NCBI RefSeq assembly: GCF_963855985.1
Contig: NC_087104.1
Span: forward strand, 14,446,001-14,510,000
Origin: Ostrinia nubilalis
Taxonomy: Eukaryota > Arthropoda > Insecta > Lepidoptera > Crambidae
DNA: 64,000 bases
Direction of reading: 5' to 3'
Shown here: in pieces, positions 11,406 through 21,818 of the stretch
How the letters are laid out: each line of letters opens with the position of its first letter
Position numbering within the stretch: position 1 is the first letter of the stretch
Made by a program: the position numbers and the translations under genes
The notes under the pieces: model-generated
What the model was told of the DNA's origin: nothing
Database searches by the model: none
Seen by the model: only the letters and a program-made list of their open reading frames with translations

Positions 11406-11563
11406 CAGTGGGCAGGCCTCCTACTAGGTGGACCGACGATCTGGTTACGGTCGCGGGAACAGCCTGGATGCGGGCAGCGCAGGACCGTTCATTGTGGAAA
11501 ACCTTGGGGGAGGCCTTTGTTCAGCAGTGGACGTCATTTGGCTGAAACGAACGAACGAACGAA
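11406..11563 (+). mobile_element. RTE-like LINE 3' end fragment (gaacgaac-tailed)
   Basis: The frame reads through 'RPPTRWTDDLV', 'VAG.AWMRAAQDRSLWKTL' and 'GEAFVQQWTSFG*' before the tail 'aaacgaacgaacgaacg'. These residues match the copies at 13581, 22369, 33921 and 56440. It is the best-preserved short 3' end in the window and a good reference for the other fragments. Confidence 0.85.
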
Positions 11564-11874
11564 ATAGAGTATCTTAAATCGTTTTAGGTATCTCCAAAAT
11601 ATTCCATTCCCAAAACGCATGCCCTCATTACGGTGTTCTCTGCCTCTCAATTAGTGATCACCGACAATTAACGCGCGCAAATTAGTAGGCCTGTTTTTGA
11701 ACTCGCTGAACTTGACAGGAGATTATCTTGGGGTGCGTCTTACCTCTGCCCAAAGATTAATATTGGATAGAAGGTCTAGAATGTAAAACGAATGCCTGAG
11801 GATTAACTTTTGACTACTATTACCAAATTTTTGAGAGGGCTGAGAGTGGACTTTCGAACTTATTTTTTTTCTAG

Positions 11875-11994
11875 TTTGATCACCCAGGTGATCAAATTGA
11901 ACTCCAGGTGACACTTTGGTGTCCTTTGATCACCCATGGATAAGATCACCTAAGTGATCAAAGTGGGTGATCAAATCCAGGTGATCAAAGTGGA
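11875..11994. repeat. Cluster of TTTGATCACC / GGTGATCAAA words
   Basis: 'TTTGATCACC' and 'AGGTGATCAAA' form a near-perfect 22-bp palindrome at 11875-11896. At least five more whole or partial copies follow up to 11989, with linking words 'gtgg' and 'atcc'. The spacing is irregular, so it is not a simple tandem repeat. No second cluster that would make it a transposon end was found. Confidence 0.8.
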
Positions 11995-12145
11995 ATAGAC
12001 CGTATTTTTCCCGAAATCATGAAGGTTTATAGCATTTATCTATGAATTAAGTTGTCCAACTATTATTTATTAAAGTCGTGATAAAAAGGCTCCAAATATA
12101 ATTTGACAACTAGCGCACATATCTAATCTTTGCCCGGATGGAAGG

Positions 12146-12169
12146 TGACGTCATAAATGAGTGACGTCA
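12146..12169. promoter_or_regulatory. Two CRE-like TGACGTCA sites
   Basis: Perfect 8-bp palindromes TGACGTCA lie at 12146-12153 and 12162-12169, 16 bp centre to centre. Such sites bind CREB/ATF-type bZIP factors in animals. A GC-rich stretch (12210-12290, 'gggcgcggcgtgtagggcgggcgg') follows. Whether this is a promoter is inference; no transcript is visible downstream. Confidence 0.4.
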
Positions 12170-12299
12170 CGCGAGAACGGGTCCAAACGCTCAATTTTAC
12201 TTTGATTACATGCGCTTAGGACGCGGAGTAATCGGTTAATCGAGTAGGGCGTAATTTTAGGGCGCGGCGTGTAGGGCGGGCGGGAGAACTTTATAATAT

Positions 12300-13260
12300 T
12301 TAATTGCAAAACAAAACTTTACATGTGTTCGCAGTCACGATGTATTAGCATGAACTGAAAATGTTCGAATGTGCAAGAGTTGTAGAAATATATAACTTTA
12401 AGTTATCATAGCACAATACCATTTTTATTGATTTCTAAACATTACGAGTATTTTCAACACCTCGTTAAGCGCCTATTATAATATTTTTTCTTACTAACGC
12501 GGATAAGTCTAGCTGAAATTACTTATAACAAAAATTAGTATTGCAAACTTCCAAAACTTAACTAAAGGGACAAATTAACAACAGAGACGTATAAGTCAAG
12601 TGCATAAAATGTCTTAGAGTCTTGATAGGTCTCAGATCTATTCTATAGCAGACTTTCTAAGATTTCAAATCTACGAGTAGATCTTCAGTAAATAAATAAC
12701 AACATGTAGCAGTACCAGCAGAACAAGGCTAACTTGGCGGGCTTCAAACAAGAACCACTCTAACTTTGCGGGTGTTCGTTAAAAATTGCTCACTTATTTC
12801 TTTGTAGCTCGGGCGCGTTGTTCGTAGATATCCTTAGTGCCCTTATGTATAATAAAGACTAAGTTATATTATTATTACTTATCGTTTTTAGATTTATAAA
12901 AGGAAAGTAGATAGATTTGGACATTACTTAAATATACAGAAATCGTCGTTGTCGGCATAATTAAATAAAACTGAAAAGCTAAATTACGTAATAATTAGTA
13001 TACTATAAGTTCCTGTGCAAATTCGTATGCGATTGGTTTCGTGTTGTTTTTCATTAATTTATTTATCACATAGTTCAATTCAGAAACTTAATCATTATGG
13101 TTTCCATTCTAAACTTAAAATCTAATATCTATACTTATTTTCTTTTTTACTGGATTAAAATTTATCATCCCAGCTGATTAGTAAGCTTACAGATCCTGGC
13201 TTTACTGGAGTTGTCGGAAAGATGGGAATAATTTTGATGTTACCTAATACCTACATACTG
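12300..13260. other. No feature recognised
   Basis: AT-rich sequence with no repeat end, RNA gene or frame above 60 codons. Confidence 0.5.
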
Positions 13261-13265
13261 TCCAG

Positions 13266-13820
13266 TGCCCACGCTACGTCTTCCAGCTACTCTATTTATC
13301 TAGAGTAAAAGTTGAAGAAAAACTTGAAGTTACTTACCTTTTTTTTCATCGCTCTTTGGGTGACCTTGAGCCTTCTTATGAGGCCCATAGTAAGCGACCA
13401 CGTCTCAGATCCGTACACCATCACTGGCAACACACACTGGTCAAATACTTTTGACTTGAGACACTGCGGTATTTCGGACGTGAGAATTTCGCGAAGCTTC
13501 CCGAACGCTGCCCAGCCGAGTTGGATTCGACGATTAACCTCTTTCTCGAAGTTGGACCTACCTAACTGGACTCACACACTGGACGGGGCACATAGCTCGA
13601 AGAGCTGATGGCCGCTGGGGCAGGAAAGTTCTTGAGTGGCGACCACGAGCTGGAAGACGTAGCGTGGGCAGGCCTCCCACTAGGTGGACCGACGATCTGG
13701 TGAAGGTCGCGGGAGGTACCTGGATGCAAGCGGCGCAGGACCGGTCTTTGTGGAAATCCTTGGGGGAGGCCTTTGTCCAGCAGTGGACATCTTTCGGCTG
13801 AAACGAACGAACGAACGAAC
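13266..13820. mobile_element. Rearranged RTE-like LINE: inverted 5' part joined to sense 3' part
   Basis: On the minus strand 13558-13345 encodes an RT C-terminal stretch containing 'NFEKEVNRRIQLGWAAFGKL', then 'SKVFDQCVLPVMVYGSETW' and 'RLKVTQRAM'. On the plus strand 13581-13820 encodes 'GHIARRADGRWGRK' onward (with frame breaks) to the 3' end and a gaacgaac tail. The roughly 90 bp between RAM and GHIARR are missing at the junction. A third piece, the reverse complement of 'gctggaagacgtagcgtggg', lies at 13268-13288, separated by about 55 bp of unrelated filler. Inverted 5' end plus sense 3' end is the layout produced by twin priming of target-primed reverse transcription, here with extra rearrangement. 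The plus frame 13312-13608 is the antisense shadow. Confidence 0.85.
13345..13558 (-). pseudogene. RTE-like reverse transcriptase C-terminal fragment
   Basis: An uninterrupted 70-codon minus-strand frame with the motif 'FDQCVLPVMVYGSETW', typical of the end of the RT domain in RTE-type and related insect LINEs. It has no start codon of its own, is cut at both ends and forms the inverted part of the insertion at 13266-13820. Confidence 0.8.
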
Positions 13821-14596
13821 CTTTTTTTTAAACATTCATTAAAATTAAAGAATAAGAAAGAGAGAAATATGTTGCGTTTTTGACTGGTTTTTAACTCAAA
13901 AGCGTGTACTCTTTGTTAAATTTGTGTCTCTTACCGCCGTAAAAAATTTATTACTATCGGACACAATTTTAAAAGTATAATTTTTTCATCGTAACATAAA
14001 CACATGAACGTAAATCGTTTATTTTCATAGACATTTAAGTATTTTTCAAAAAAAGCACCCCTATAAAGCCGAAAATTCTGAAAAACATCAAAATGTCTAC
14101 TACAGAATAATCTAAAATCTGAATGGCTTAAGAATAACTTGAAATATTGAATGTTCCTAAGAATGTTTTCTTAATATCATAAATCTGACAATGTACGAGT
14201 ATGATGTTTCTCATGTACCGAATTCCATGTAAATGACGAGTTTAGACTAATTTTAGTTGACTGTAAGAGTCCGTGACTAAAACAATATGTTACATCACTA
14301 CTCTTCCAATACCATTTGACGTCAAACATTTGGACAAAACTTTACAAAATTATATTCCAGCACTTTCACTGCTACTTTTATACAATTAGAGTTCAAATTC
14401 GATTGTTTTTGTACGCTACTTATTTTTGTGACAGACATTTGGCATGACCCTAGACAAAAAAACGTTTGCGTCCAATTTTTCTGTATTACTATCGGAATTA
14501 GGTTGGAATTCCTGTGTTTTAAAGCAGATTCGATGGATGATTTTGACAGATTAGTACGACGAAGCAGTAGCTCTCTCAGGACAGGTATGTATGAGT
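13821..14596. other. No feature recognised
   Basis: AT-rich sequence up to the TTAA of the piggyBac-type element. A 65-codon frame at 14428-14625 runs into that element's left end and is not a gene. Confidence 0.5.
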
Positions 14597-14920
14597 TTAA
14601 CCCATATATGCCCAGAACTATTTAGGTCCCAGATTTTTATGTATATTGGCATATTTACTCTATATAGGCCCATAATCATGAACCAAGATGAATTTTTGGA
14701 TTTCAGGATTTGGAACTATTTTTTTTCAGTCGGTCGAAAACGACCGCCTGGGCATATATGAGACTAGAATGTAGGTGTTCATAGTATAAAGTATTTTCAA
14801 ATAATAGTCGTATTTATTATATAATTAGTTTACAAATTTTAACAGAATATAGCAAATAGTGTATAATAATCATATTTGGTTTATTTAGGAACTTGAATAA
14901 TAATACAGTTAGTATACAAT

Positions 14921-15280
14921 TTAGGCCGCAAAACATTTGTCATGGAGATTTATACTACACTTTCTGCATTTCTTCACAGTTATGTGTTTGCATACTGCAC
15001 AATTTCTACGAATCTGACCGGTGAGGATCAATCAAATGCTCAGCACCATATCGCCTTACATTTAGTGGTATATTAGACGGCACTGGGCGTGTTGAAGGTA
15101 GACTGAGTTCAAGGAGATCTATATTTTGGAAGCAAATTTCTAGCAATTGACCTTCGAAACTCCAGAGTTATTATTGACGGTGACATCAATCAACCATGTC
15201 AAAAACATTAGAACCATTTTTTCCTTCCCATCAATAACTTTGCCATAATAGCGAGATCCCTTGGAGCATCTGTAGACACT
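14921..15280 (-). pseudogene. piggyBac transposase C-terminal remnant (left arm)
   Basis: The minus strand reads 'MVLMFLTWLIDVTVNN' (about 15170-15220), then after frame breaks 'QIRRNCAVCKHITVKKC' and 'RKCSINLHDKCFAA*', ending at 14921. Cys-x2-Cys ... Cys-x2-Cys ... His-x2-Lys-Cys is the Cys-rich C-terminal domain of piggyBac transposases, and 'TWLIDVTVNN' resembles the conserved helix before it. The catalytic Asp region is absent. Confidence 0.8.
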
Positions 15281-15282
15281 TT

Positions 15283-15487
15283 GAAGTTTCGAAGGTAAAT
15301 TACTAGAAATTCGCTTCTTACAAATGGATCTCCTCGAACTCAGCCTGGACCTTCAACACGCCCAGTGCCCTCTAATATACCTCTAAAAGGCTGTATGGTG
15401 TTGAGCATTTGATCCTCACCAGTCAGAATCGTAGGAATTGTGCAGTATGCAAAAACAAACAAGTGTTTTGCAGAATTTCGTGCCTAA
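15283..15487 (+). pseudogene. piggyBac transposase C-terminal remnant (right arm)
   Basis: The plus-strand mirror of the left-arm remnant: 'STRPVPSNIPL', then 'NRRNCAVCK'-like text ('cgtaggaattgtgcagtatgc') joined to 'caagtgttttgc' after a deletion of about 46 bp that removes the middle cysteines. The stop taa is at 15485-15487. It is more damaged than the left arm. Confidence 0.7.
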
Positions 15488-16054
15488 ATTGAACTAACTG
15501 TGTAATTATTCAAGGTCCTAAATTAACCAAATAACATTATTTTACACTATTTGCTATAATTTGATGAAATTATTAACTAATTATATAATAAACACGACTT
15601 TTATTTGAAATACTTTATACTATGAAAATGAACATTCTGGTCTCATATATGCCCACGCGGTCGTTTTCGACCAACAGAACTTTTGCAAAAAATAACAAAG
15701 CACATATTTATATTTTCATAATACTTCTTAGTTATTTACCTTGGAAATATGTTCATTTCAATATTTCAATCGCAATAATCGTTTAAAACAGAATACATAA
15801 AAGAATATTTACATTTTTGTAAGACTGGGTGCACTAATTTCAACAACAAAAAAATCAGTGAAATTCAATTTCAAATTCTAAAAAAAGTGGCGGCGTACGA
15901 ACTTAGTATTTGTTATATTTGATTAGGAAGTTCTTTCAACATTATATTTATAGCGCTAAAACAGAAAACAAACGTACAGTTTTTTTGTAATTGGCATCGC
16001 AAGAGAACATGTACCATTGGGTCGTTTTCGTGCCTCTGGGCATATATGGGTTAA

Positions 16055-16566
16055 AGTTGCCATACATTAATAGTGCCGAATGACATAATGAGGTGTTTCG
16101 AGCGTTGTTATAATTGGACATTAGTGAGGTAAGAGGGCCGATTTATTTGTGGCACTCTTTGTATTTGGGGGGATAAAATATTGGGTGAAACGGACAACGG
16201 TGGTGACAATGCTTTGATAGAGAAAATGTTTTTGATGTTTTGATGTCTCAGAGAAGAGAGATGGCTGAAAATTTAGTTAAAAGAAAAGGCGAATTATTTG
16301 AATAGACGAAATGGTCTGTTTTAGACAACTCGCGTTTTAACTATCAAAGAACTGAAGAAGTCTCGTAAACTTTAGATGTAAAGTGTTTTTGTAAAAATAA
16401 TTTACTGAAAACTTAACTGAAAAATAAGAGAACAAGACACTTTCCTTAATACTTTTCACTTAGATATACTTAGATTTTAAACACAAGGGTGCATATTCGT
16501 GCAAGCTACAATAGGTGCCCTGAAAAGAGTCGTAATTAAAGATTTTGAACTCAATTATATTATGTA
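16055..16566. other. No feature recognised
   Basis: AT-rich DNA; I see no element ends or frames of note. Confidence 0.5.
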
Positions 16567-16771
16567 CTAGCTTTTGCCCGCGGCTTCACCCGCGTGAAAT
16601 TTCGTTTGTCACATATCGTCATAAATTATAGCCTAGGTAGGTATATGTTATTCTGGGTTATAAACAATAATACTGTAAAGTTTCATCAAAATCCGTTCAG
16701 TAGCTTTTGCGTGAAAGAGTAACAAACATCTAGACATCCAAACTGTCGTATTTATAATATTATAAGTAGGA
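16567..16771 (-). mobile_element. Short Helitron-like element (CTAG end, gcccgcggc hairpin)
   Basis: On the minus strand it starts TCCTACTTATAATATTATAA and ends 'ccgcgggcaaaagCTAG' then T. The hairpin 'gcgggtgaagccgcggg' sits just before the 3' end, as in Helitrons. Text 'aaatccgttcagtagctttt' and 'cgtgaaagagtaacaaac' is shared with the copy at 48564-48752. No coding capacity. Confidence 0.7.
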
Positions 16772-17806
16772 TTTTAACCGCCAATCCTTCTTACATACTT
16801 TGTGATGAAAACCCTCGCTCGCTATCGGTAAATAAAAAAAAATATATGTATGTATAAATTCCATCATTTCTACCGTAATCTGTTTTCACTCATAAGATAG
16901 CTAATAATCTAATTTAAACCTTAACCTGTGTCGCAGTTAAAACTTGTATTACAGAAAGTAAATGCCGTATCACATTTCACAGCATTTGCAAAACCTTGCA
17001 TTCAAAAATAGTTTTACAAAATAGGCCATAACTAAATGAGTCATCAGCTCTTCACAAAGACCGACCTGATTCCAGCGTTATGAGTCACCTACAATTTCAT
17101 TATGCCATATTTACATTCTACTAACAAACTATTTGATTACTCACCGTAGAAAATAAAAGTGAAAACTTGTATGACTGTACTAGTTTAAGAAGCGTGTATA
17201 AAGAGGAGTTTGGTAATTGACTAGTAAATAAGAATTACTCATATGATTGTTAGTGACAAAAAAGAGTAAGGTTACATTTAGAAATTAGTGTAATAACGTC
17301 GTAGAATTTTCGTATGCACATAATAATGTAGGTATGTATTAATTAATGAATGATTTGCCTAGAAGAAGATACAGTTTGTGATATAGAAACTTCTTCATAA
17401 CTTGCAAAAATAAACTGGCAAAAATAAAATAAGAACCATTTATGAACAAAAAGTTTATCACTTGAAGATCGAACACTCGGGAATTTCGGAGTGCGCATTT
17501 CAATTGTTTTTGCTAACGAAGAAATCACGCGTTCACGGTAACAAAGGAGTCCTTTTAATTAGCACTTATGCAATTCCTAAGTCTTACCTATGCTTGGAAT
17601 CAGAATTCTTATTAGAAACTACAGTGCCCATCGCAGCTATTTTATCAGTCGCGAAATAAGTACTCAAAAGTATTTTTATTTTTAACCTAGGTATTGAACT
17701 CGGGAGCTCGGACCAAATGGCAATTCTCTACTCCCTATACCTTTCATACGTAATAACAATAAAAACATTAGTGATAAAAATTTTATACTGCTACAAACTA
17801 CTAAAT
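16772..17806. other. No feature recognised
   Basis: AT-rich; opposed frames at 17343-17528 and 17462-17659 show no recognisable product. Confidence 0.5.
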
Positions 17807-17865
17807 CCTGGATGCAGGCGCAAGACCATTGTCCAGCAGTGGACGTCATTTAGCTGAAACGAACT
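17807..17865 (+). mobile_element. RTE-like LINE 3' tip, internally deleted
   Basis: 'cctggatgcaggcgcaagacc' is joined directly to 'attgtccagcagtggacgtc', skipping the 'gttggggaggcc' block seen in sister copies. It ends with 'tagctgaaacgaac'. Confidence 0.75.
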
Positions 17866-18151
17866 AACTGCGTGTGGCCGATACAGTATCATCTATCTAC
17901 TTAATACTTTACTCCATTTCACACAAAATAGAGCAACTACAGCCATAATTAGTTCTAAACGTGCAACCGATACACAAATCGAAGACGATCATTAGGCTAA
18001 CGAATGGTTAACGTTAACCTTTTGTGCGCCGTGGTTATTAGTTAGCATGATTGATGGTGCGCCAGATAATGTTTTAGTTAGTGTTTAATGTCACGCTTTA
18101 GACTAGGCCAGCGGTTCCTAAACTTTTTATAACAGAGAGATATATGTAAAA

Positions 18152-18355
18152 CTAGCGACCGCCCGCGACTTCGTACGAGTGCATCCCGTTTTACCACCTT
18201 AGGAGTGAGTTTCGTAAAATCCTTTCTTAGCGGATGCCTACGTCATAACATCTACCTGCATGCCAAATTTCAGCCCGATCCGTCCAGTGGTTTGGGCTAT
18301 GATAGATCACTATATCAGTCAGTCAGTCACTTTTGAGTTATTATGTATATTTAGA
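18152..18355 (-). mobile_element. Short Helitron-like element, tgac-microsatellite family
   Basis: A minus-strand copy of the family at 43332, 49979 and 57222: 5' TCTAAATATACATAA, a tgactgactga run, 'ccactggacggatcgggctg', 'gacgtaggcatccgctaaga' and the 3' end 'gcgggcggtcgCTAG' followed by T. More diverged than the three plus-strand copies. Confidence 0.75.
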
Positions 18356-19853
18356 TGAACTTTGTTAAGAGCTGGAATTTTGTTAGTCATGTCACGAACA
18401 TGAACTCTGCAAATTCCTATTGGTAAACTAAACAAATTAAATCCATATGACTTCCCTTTTCATTGGTTCCGTTCGAGATCATGACTAGGCACAGATAGGC
18501 AAGAGCCTTTATTTGCATTTTAAGAAACAATTATAAAAGATGGTTCAAAACATTTTTTCTTACATTCAAAGTAAACAATAAAATTAAAGGTTTGTATTTT
18601 TCAGAAGGAACGCTATGTTGAGAACCACTGAACCAGATGACGTCATGGAATATGCGTTAGGTGCTGTAAATGCCATGTCAAAACTTATTTATGTCTAAAT
18701 AGTTCTTACTCAAGGGTAATACGAAGTTCAGTTATTTAAAATTTAAAAATTGTTCTGATAATGAAAACTAAGGCCTAACTGTTGTTTAGGTATGTAATGA
18801 GGGATGTTTGGTCGCTGAATCTAGCTCCTGAAAGAATGAAAAACCATGCTACGACAACGTTAAATATGTAATATATTATTGCTCTTAGTAACTAATCCCT
18901 TGTACTCGTAAATTATGCAAACCATCGTTTAACAGCCTTTATAACATCTCTATACTAATACTAATGTTTTTGCTTGCGCAATGCCAGTTTTGGTGGCGTA
19001 TCGTTCGATTGGTCGACATCTGGCACTGTAATTAGACCTTTTCCAAACTACTTACAACTCTCTACTAATGCACCGAATACAACGCTGCTTTTGAGCGTTC
19101 ATTCTATTTGAAAATTCAAACTAAGTACGCAATGGATGAGAGGATTTAAAAATAACCGCTTCAAATGGTCGTCTAGAATCGCGACCACACGTGTTCACGA
19201 TTTAACTTACAGTGTTATAGTAATACAGTCTTATTTCGAAAGAGTTAAAGTTCAATTTCGTTCATGAATAACCAACAATAATGAACCCTTTGATTAGATA
19301 TTGGATGTTTCGTAATTACAAGCCTTTAGTTTCTCGGTTTTTATAGCCATGATTGGTTTAATTGCCTCTTTTGAAATTATGGAGTGTAATGAATATCGGG
19401 CTACTTGATTTTGAAACACGCGAGATATATTGGGGATATAAATAGCTATGAGCGCTGATTAATCATTTTGGGAATGAGTTAATGACTAGGTAGATTGAAT
19501 GCATAAAGTGATATCAAGGTGGCTGAGGTAATAAAGGTTTACAATGAATCGGTAATTGCAGTTGTGTTACGTAATTTAATTATTCAATGACGAAAGCTTT
19601 AGAACGCGAAATCATTTATTTTCTAGTCGAGCGTATTTATAAGCAAACCTACGCCATTTAACCGCCAAAGAAACCCAACTAGTGAAGGTTGAATAGTCCC
19701 AGGGGATAGCTGACTGTCTTGAAATGGCTTAGTTTGAAAGTTCGTAAAGGTAACTCTCATAATCCGAGAAATCATCCGTTAATAGATTGGTGACGTGATA
19801 GGTACATAGAAAGGCTATTATCTACTACACAGTAACATTCAAAGGGGGACTTA
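18356..19853. other. No feature recognised
   Basis: Long AT-rich stretch without repeat ends or frames. One TGACGTCA lies at 18638. It could include non-coding regulatory sequence, but nothing in it proves this. Confidence 0.45.
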
Positions 19854-20019
19854 GGCCTAGGCTCAGACCACCGATTTTTAGTTAGCCGATAGTTGGATCG
19901 GGCTGTTGATTAGTATTGAGGTGTATGCAAGTGCGCACATTACACCGATTTGGTATCAGACGATTCTTCATACAAACTAGAATCGGGCTCAACTATAAAC
20001 CGGTGGTCTGCACCTAGGT
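19854..20019. mobile_element. MITE with CCTAGG-CAGACCACCG inverted ends
   Basis: The left 'cctaggctcagaccaccg' and right 'cggtggtctgcacctagg' are inverted complements with one or two mismatches, and the match continues into 'tttttagtt'/'aactataaa'. Length is about 166 bp, flanked by TTA-like trinucleotides. A decayed relative lies at 255-430. Confidence 0.75.
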
Positions 20020-20491
20020 TTACAAATAGTCAAATAGAGAATTGGACACTTTAGTTTCGATTACCAAATCTGACACATATTATACTTACTTGGTGCATTT
20101 TTGTTACTGAATTAATTATGAGATATTCATATTACAGATCCGTGCTCCAAAGGATTAAATGCTCGGCCAAATTTTTATATTAGACGTCCATAACAAATTT
20201 AAAGCCTGACCTGGTACGAAAATTTCGTAGTTTAGAACCGCGAAATCTGGCTAAATGTGCGTTATTTCTCCATTACCCCAATCAAAACAATAACAAAACC
20301 CCCATAATAAAGCCCATTCATAATACCATGTTATCATTATGTAGCGCCGACATAGACGTGGTCCAAATTTGGCCATAACGATCAATATCCTGCAACTACC
20401 GTGACAAATGACGCGAGGCTCCCCTGCTAAGTGCTGCCTTGTCGATAGCGATATTTCGATAATTCGAAACGATCGACGATAAACGGATAAA

Positions 20492-20535
20492 CTAGCCTTT
20501 CGCCCGCGGCTCTGCTCGCGAGCATTCGTCACAGC
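20492..20535 (-). mobile_element. Helitron-like 3' end fragment
   Basis: 'CTAGcctttcgcccgcggct' with the GC hairpin 'cgcgagcagagccgcggg' on the minus strand. Only the last 40 bp remain. The 99-codon minus frame 20251-20550 passes through it and is not a gene. Confidence 0.55.
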
Positions 20536-20558
20536 GGCACTATTCCGCATCTTTTAAT

Positions 20559-20698
20559 GGCGCAGTTACACTATGCAGGAAATTGATAGAATCATAGTGT
20601 AAATACGCATTTCGGTACGTTTCGCCGTGCATCGCCCATACTTCGGGTACGTGTTTGCGCTTCTATTCGATCAAATTTACGCATAGTGTAACCGCCCC
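20559..20698. mobile_element. MITE with GGTTACACTATGC inverted ends
   Basis: The left 'gcgcagttacactatgc' and right 'gcatagtgtaaccgccc' pair over about 17 bp, and 'aaattgatagaat' pairs with 'attcgatcaaatt'. An inner 'catagtgtaaatacgcat' block repeats part of the terminus. About 140 bp; superfamily not assigned. Confidence 0.65.
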
Positions 20699-20951
20699 TG
20701 ACGTAAAATTTACATAGGAATTTGCTATTCTTGTATATTTAAAACAGCATAGATTAATGATAAGTGTATAATTTTCATTTAGTTCCTGACTTCTTGGAAT
20801 TTCATACACCATCTATCTGTTAGGTGTTTACCTCTATATTACGTGTGATTTACCTTTACTTTAAAATTAGGCCAACTAAAAAATCTAGAGCATAATTAGC
20901 AATGACCAAAGAATAGATCTAAAATTAATAAAGTTGTCTATGTCCGTTTCG

Positions 20952-21061
20952 GAATTGAGATTTTTTACTTGAGTGTGCTTAACGTCTACTCGTAATAAAT
21001 TAAGTAAAACTGTTCATTTTTAAATAAAAGAATAGCACACTCAAGTTGGAAATCTCAATTC
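20952..21061. repeat. 110-nt hairpin (28-bp arms, 54-nt loop)
   Basis: 'gaattgagattttttacttg' plus 'agtgtgct' pairs with 21034-21061 at 25 of 28 positions; the only mismatches are a central 3-nt block. It could be a tiny MITE or a small-RNA precursor-like fold. The stem is intact, which is unusual among the decayed surroundings. Confidence 0.6.
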
Positions 21062-21308
21062 AGGCCTATCTATAGCACCTTTATGCTAATGCTATCGCGA
21101 GTATTTAGCACGAGTAATTCGCTGAATAGCTCTGAATGCCTGGCCTTATTCACGTAACAAAACTTCAACGACAACAAATCGCTGAGTTGCGATCCTATCG
21201 ACTATTCTATCAAAATAACCCTTTATGAATACGGATTTAGAACTGTTTTTTAATAGGACGACTTCTAAACGTCAAAGAGATTTTGACTGTGTCAAAATAC
21301 GTGAATTA

Positions 21309-21363
21309 GGCCCAGTTTTTTTATTCATAGTTAAAATAACAATTGTTAAATTTTGCTACTAAT

Positions 21364-21438
<75 letters not shown>

Positions 21439-21815
21439 TTTGGTTCACCAATACATTGTTACACTAATACATTTTAGTTTATCAAATACAATTATTAGGA
21501 CTAAGTGTACAACTATAAGTAGGTAAACACCACATGCATAAGTGAGTTGTTAAAGAGTGTAGGTATCTAAGTAAATTTTAATGCAACAATTAATAGTGAA
21601 TATTTTTTTTTATGATATGGAAAATATAGAGATTAAATTAAGCAAACTCTAACTGATGTATAAATATTAACAAAATGTTAACTAATAGTTAAAAAATGTA
21701 TTAGTACATACTCGAAAAACATTTTTTTCTTATACATATTTTAACCACTTGTCATTTGACATATCTGTCAAATTTGACTATTGGTTATTTTAACTACGAA
21801 TAAAAAAACCGGGCC
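21309..21815. mobile_element. 507-bp TIR element with TTA target duplication
   Basis: Terminal inverted repeats of about 31 bp with two mismatches begin GGCCCAGTTTTTTTATTC on the left and GGCCCGGTTTTTTTATTC on the right complement, followed by 'TAGTTAAAATAAC'. TTA flanks both sides (21306-21308, 21816-21818), which fits PIF/Harbinger-type insertion. It encloses the TTTA microsatellite and no coding remnant. Confidence 0.8.
21363..21441 (+). repeat. (TTTA)n microsatellite, about 20 units
   Basis: An uninterrupted tetranucleotide run of 79 bp inside the TIR element at 21309-21815. It may be the remains of a retroposon tail that landed there, since several SINEs in the window end in (TTTA)n. 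Confidence 0.95.
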
Positions 21816-21818
21816 TTA

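Larger units (their letters stand above)
14601..16050. mobile_element. piggyBac-type element, palindromic, 1450 bp
   Basis: It is flanked by TTAA at 14597-14600 and 16051-16054, the signature target of piggyBac elements. The 16-bp terminal inverted repeats are perfect: CCCATATATGCCCAGA at 14601-14616 and its complement at 16035-16050. A second inverted pair, 'ggtcgaaaacgacc' plus 'gggcatatatgag', lies at 14731-14770 and 15633-15672. Further in, both arms carry related transposase C-terminal remnants pointing outward, around a spacer of about 120 bp (15166-15282). The element cannot encode a working transposase. The palindromic layout suggests inverted duplication of one element end or fusion of two copies. 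Confidence 0.92.

Noticed and set aside
21363..21441. CRISPR-like or regulatory repeat
   Set aside because: Simple tetranucleotide run; eukaryotic context, no spacers.
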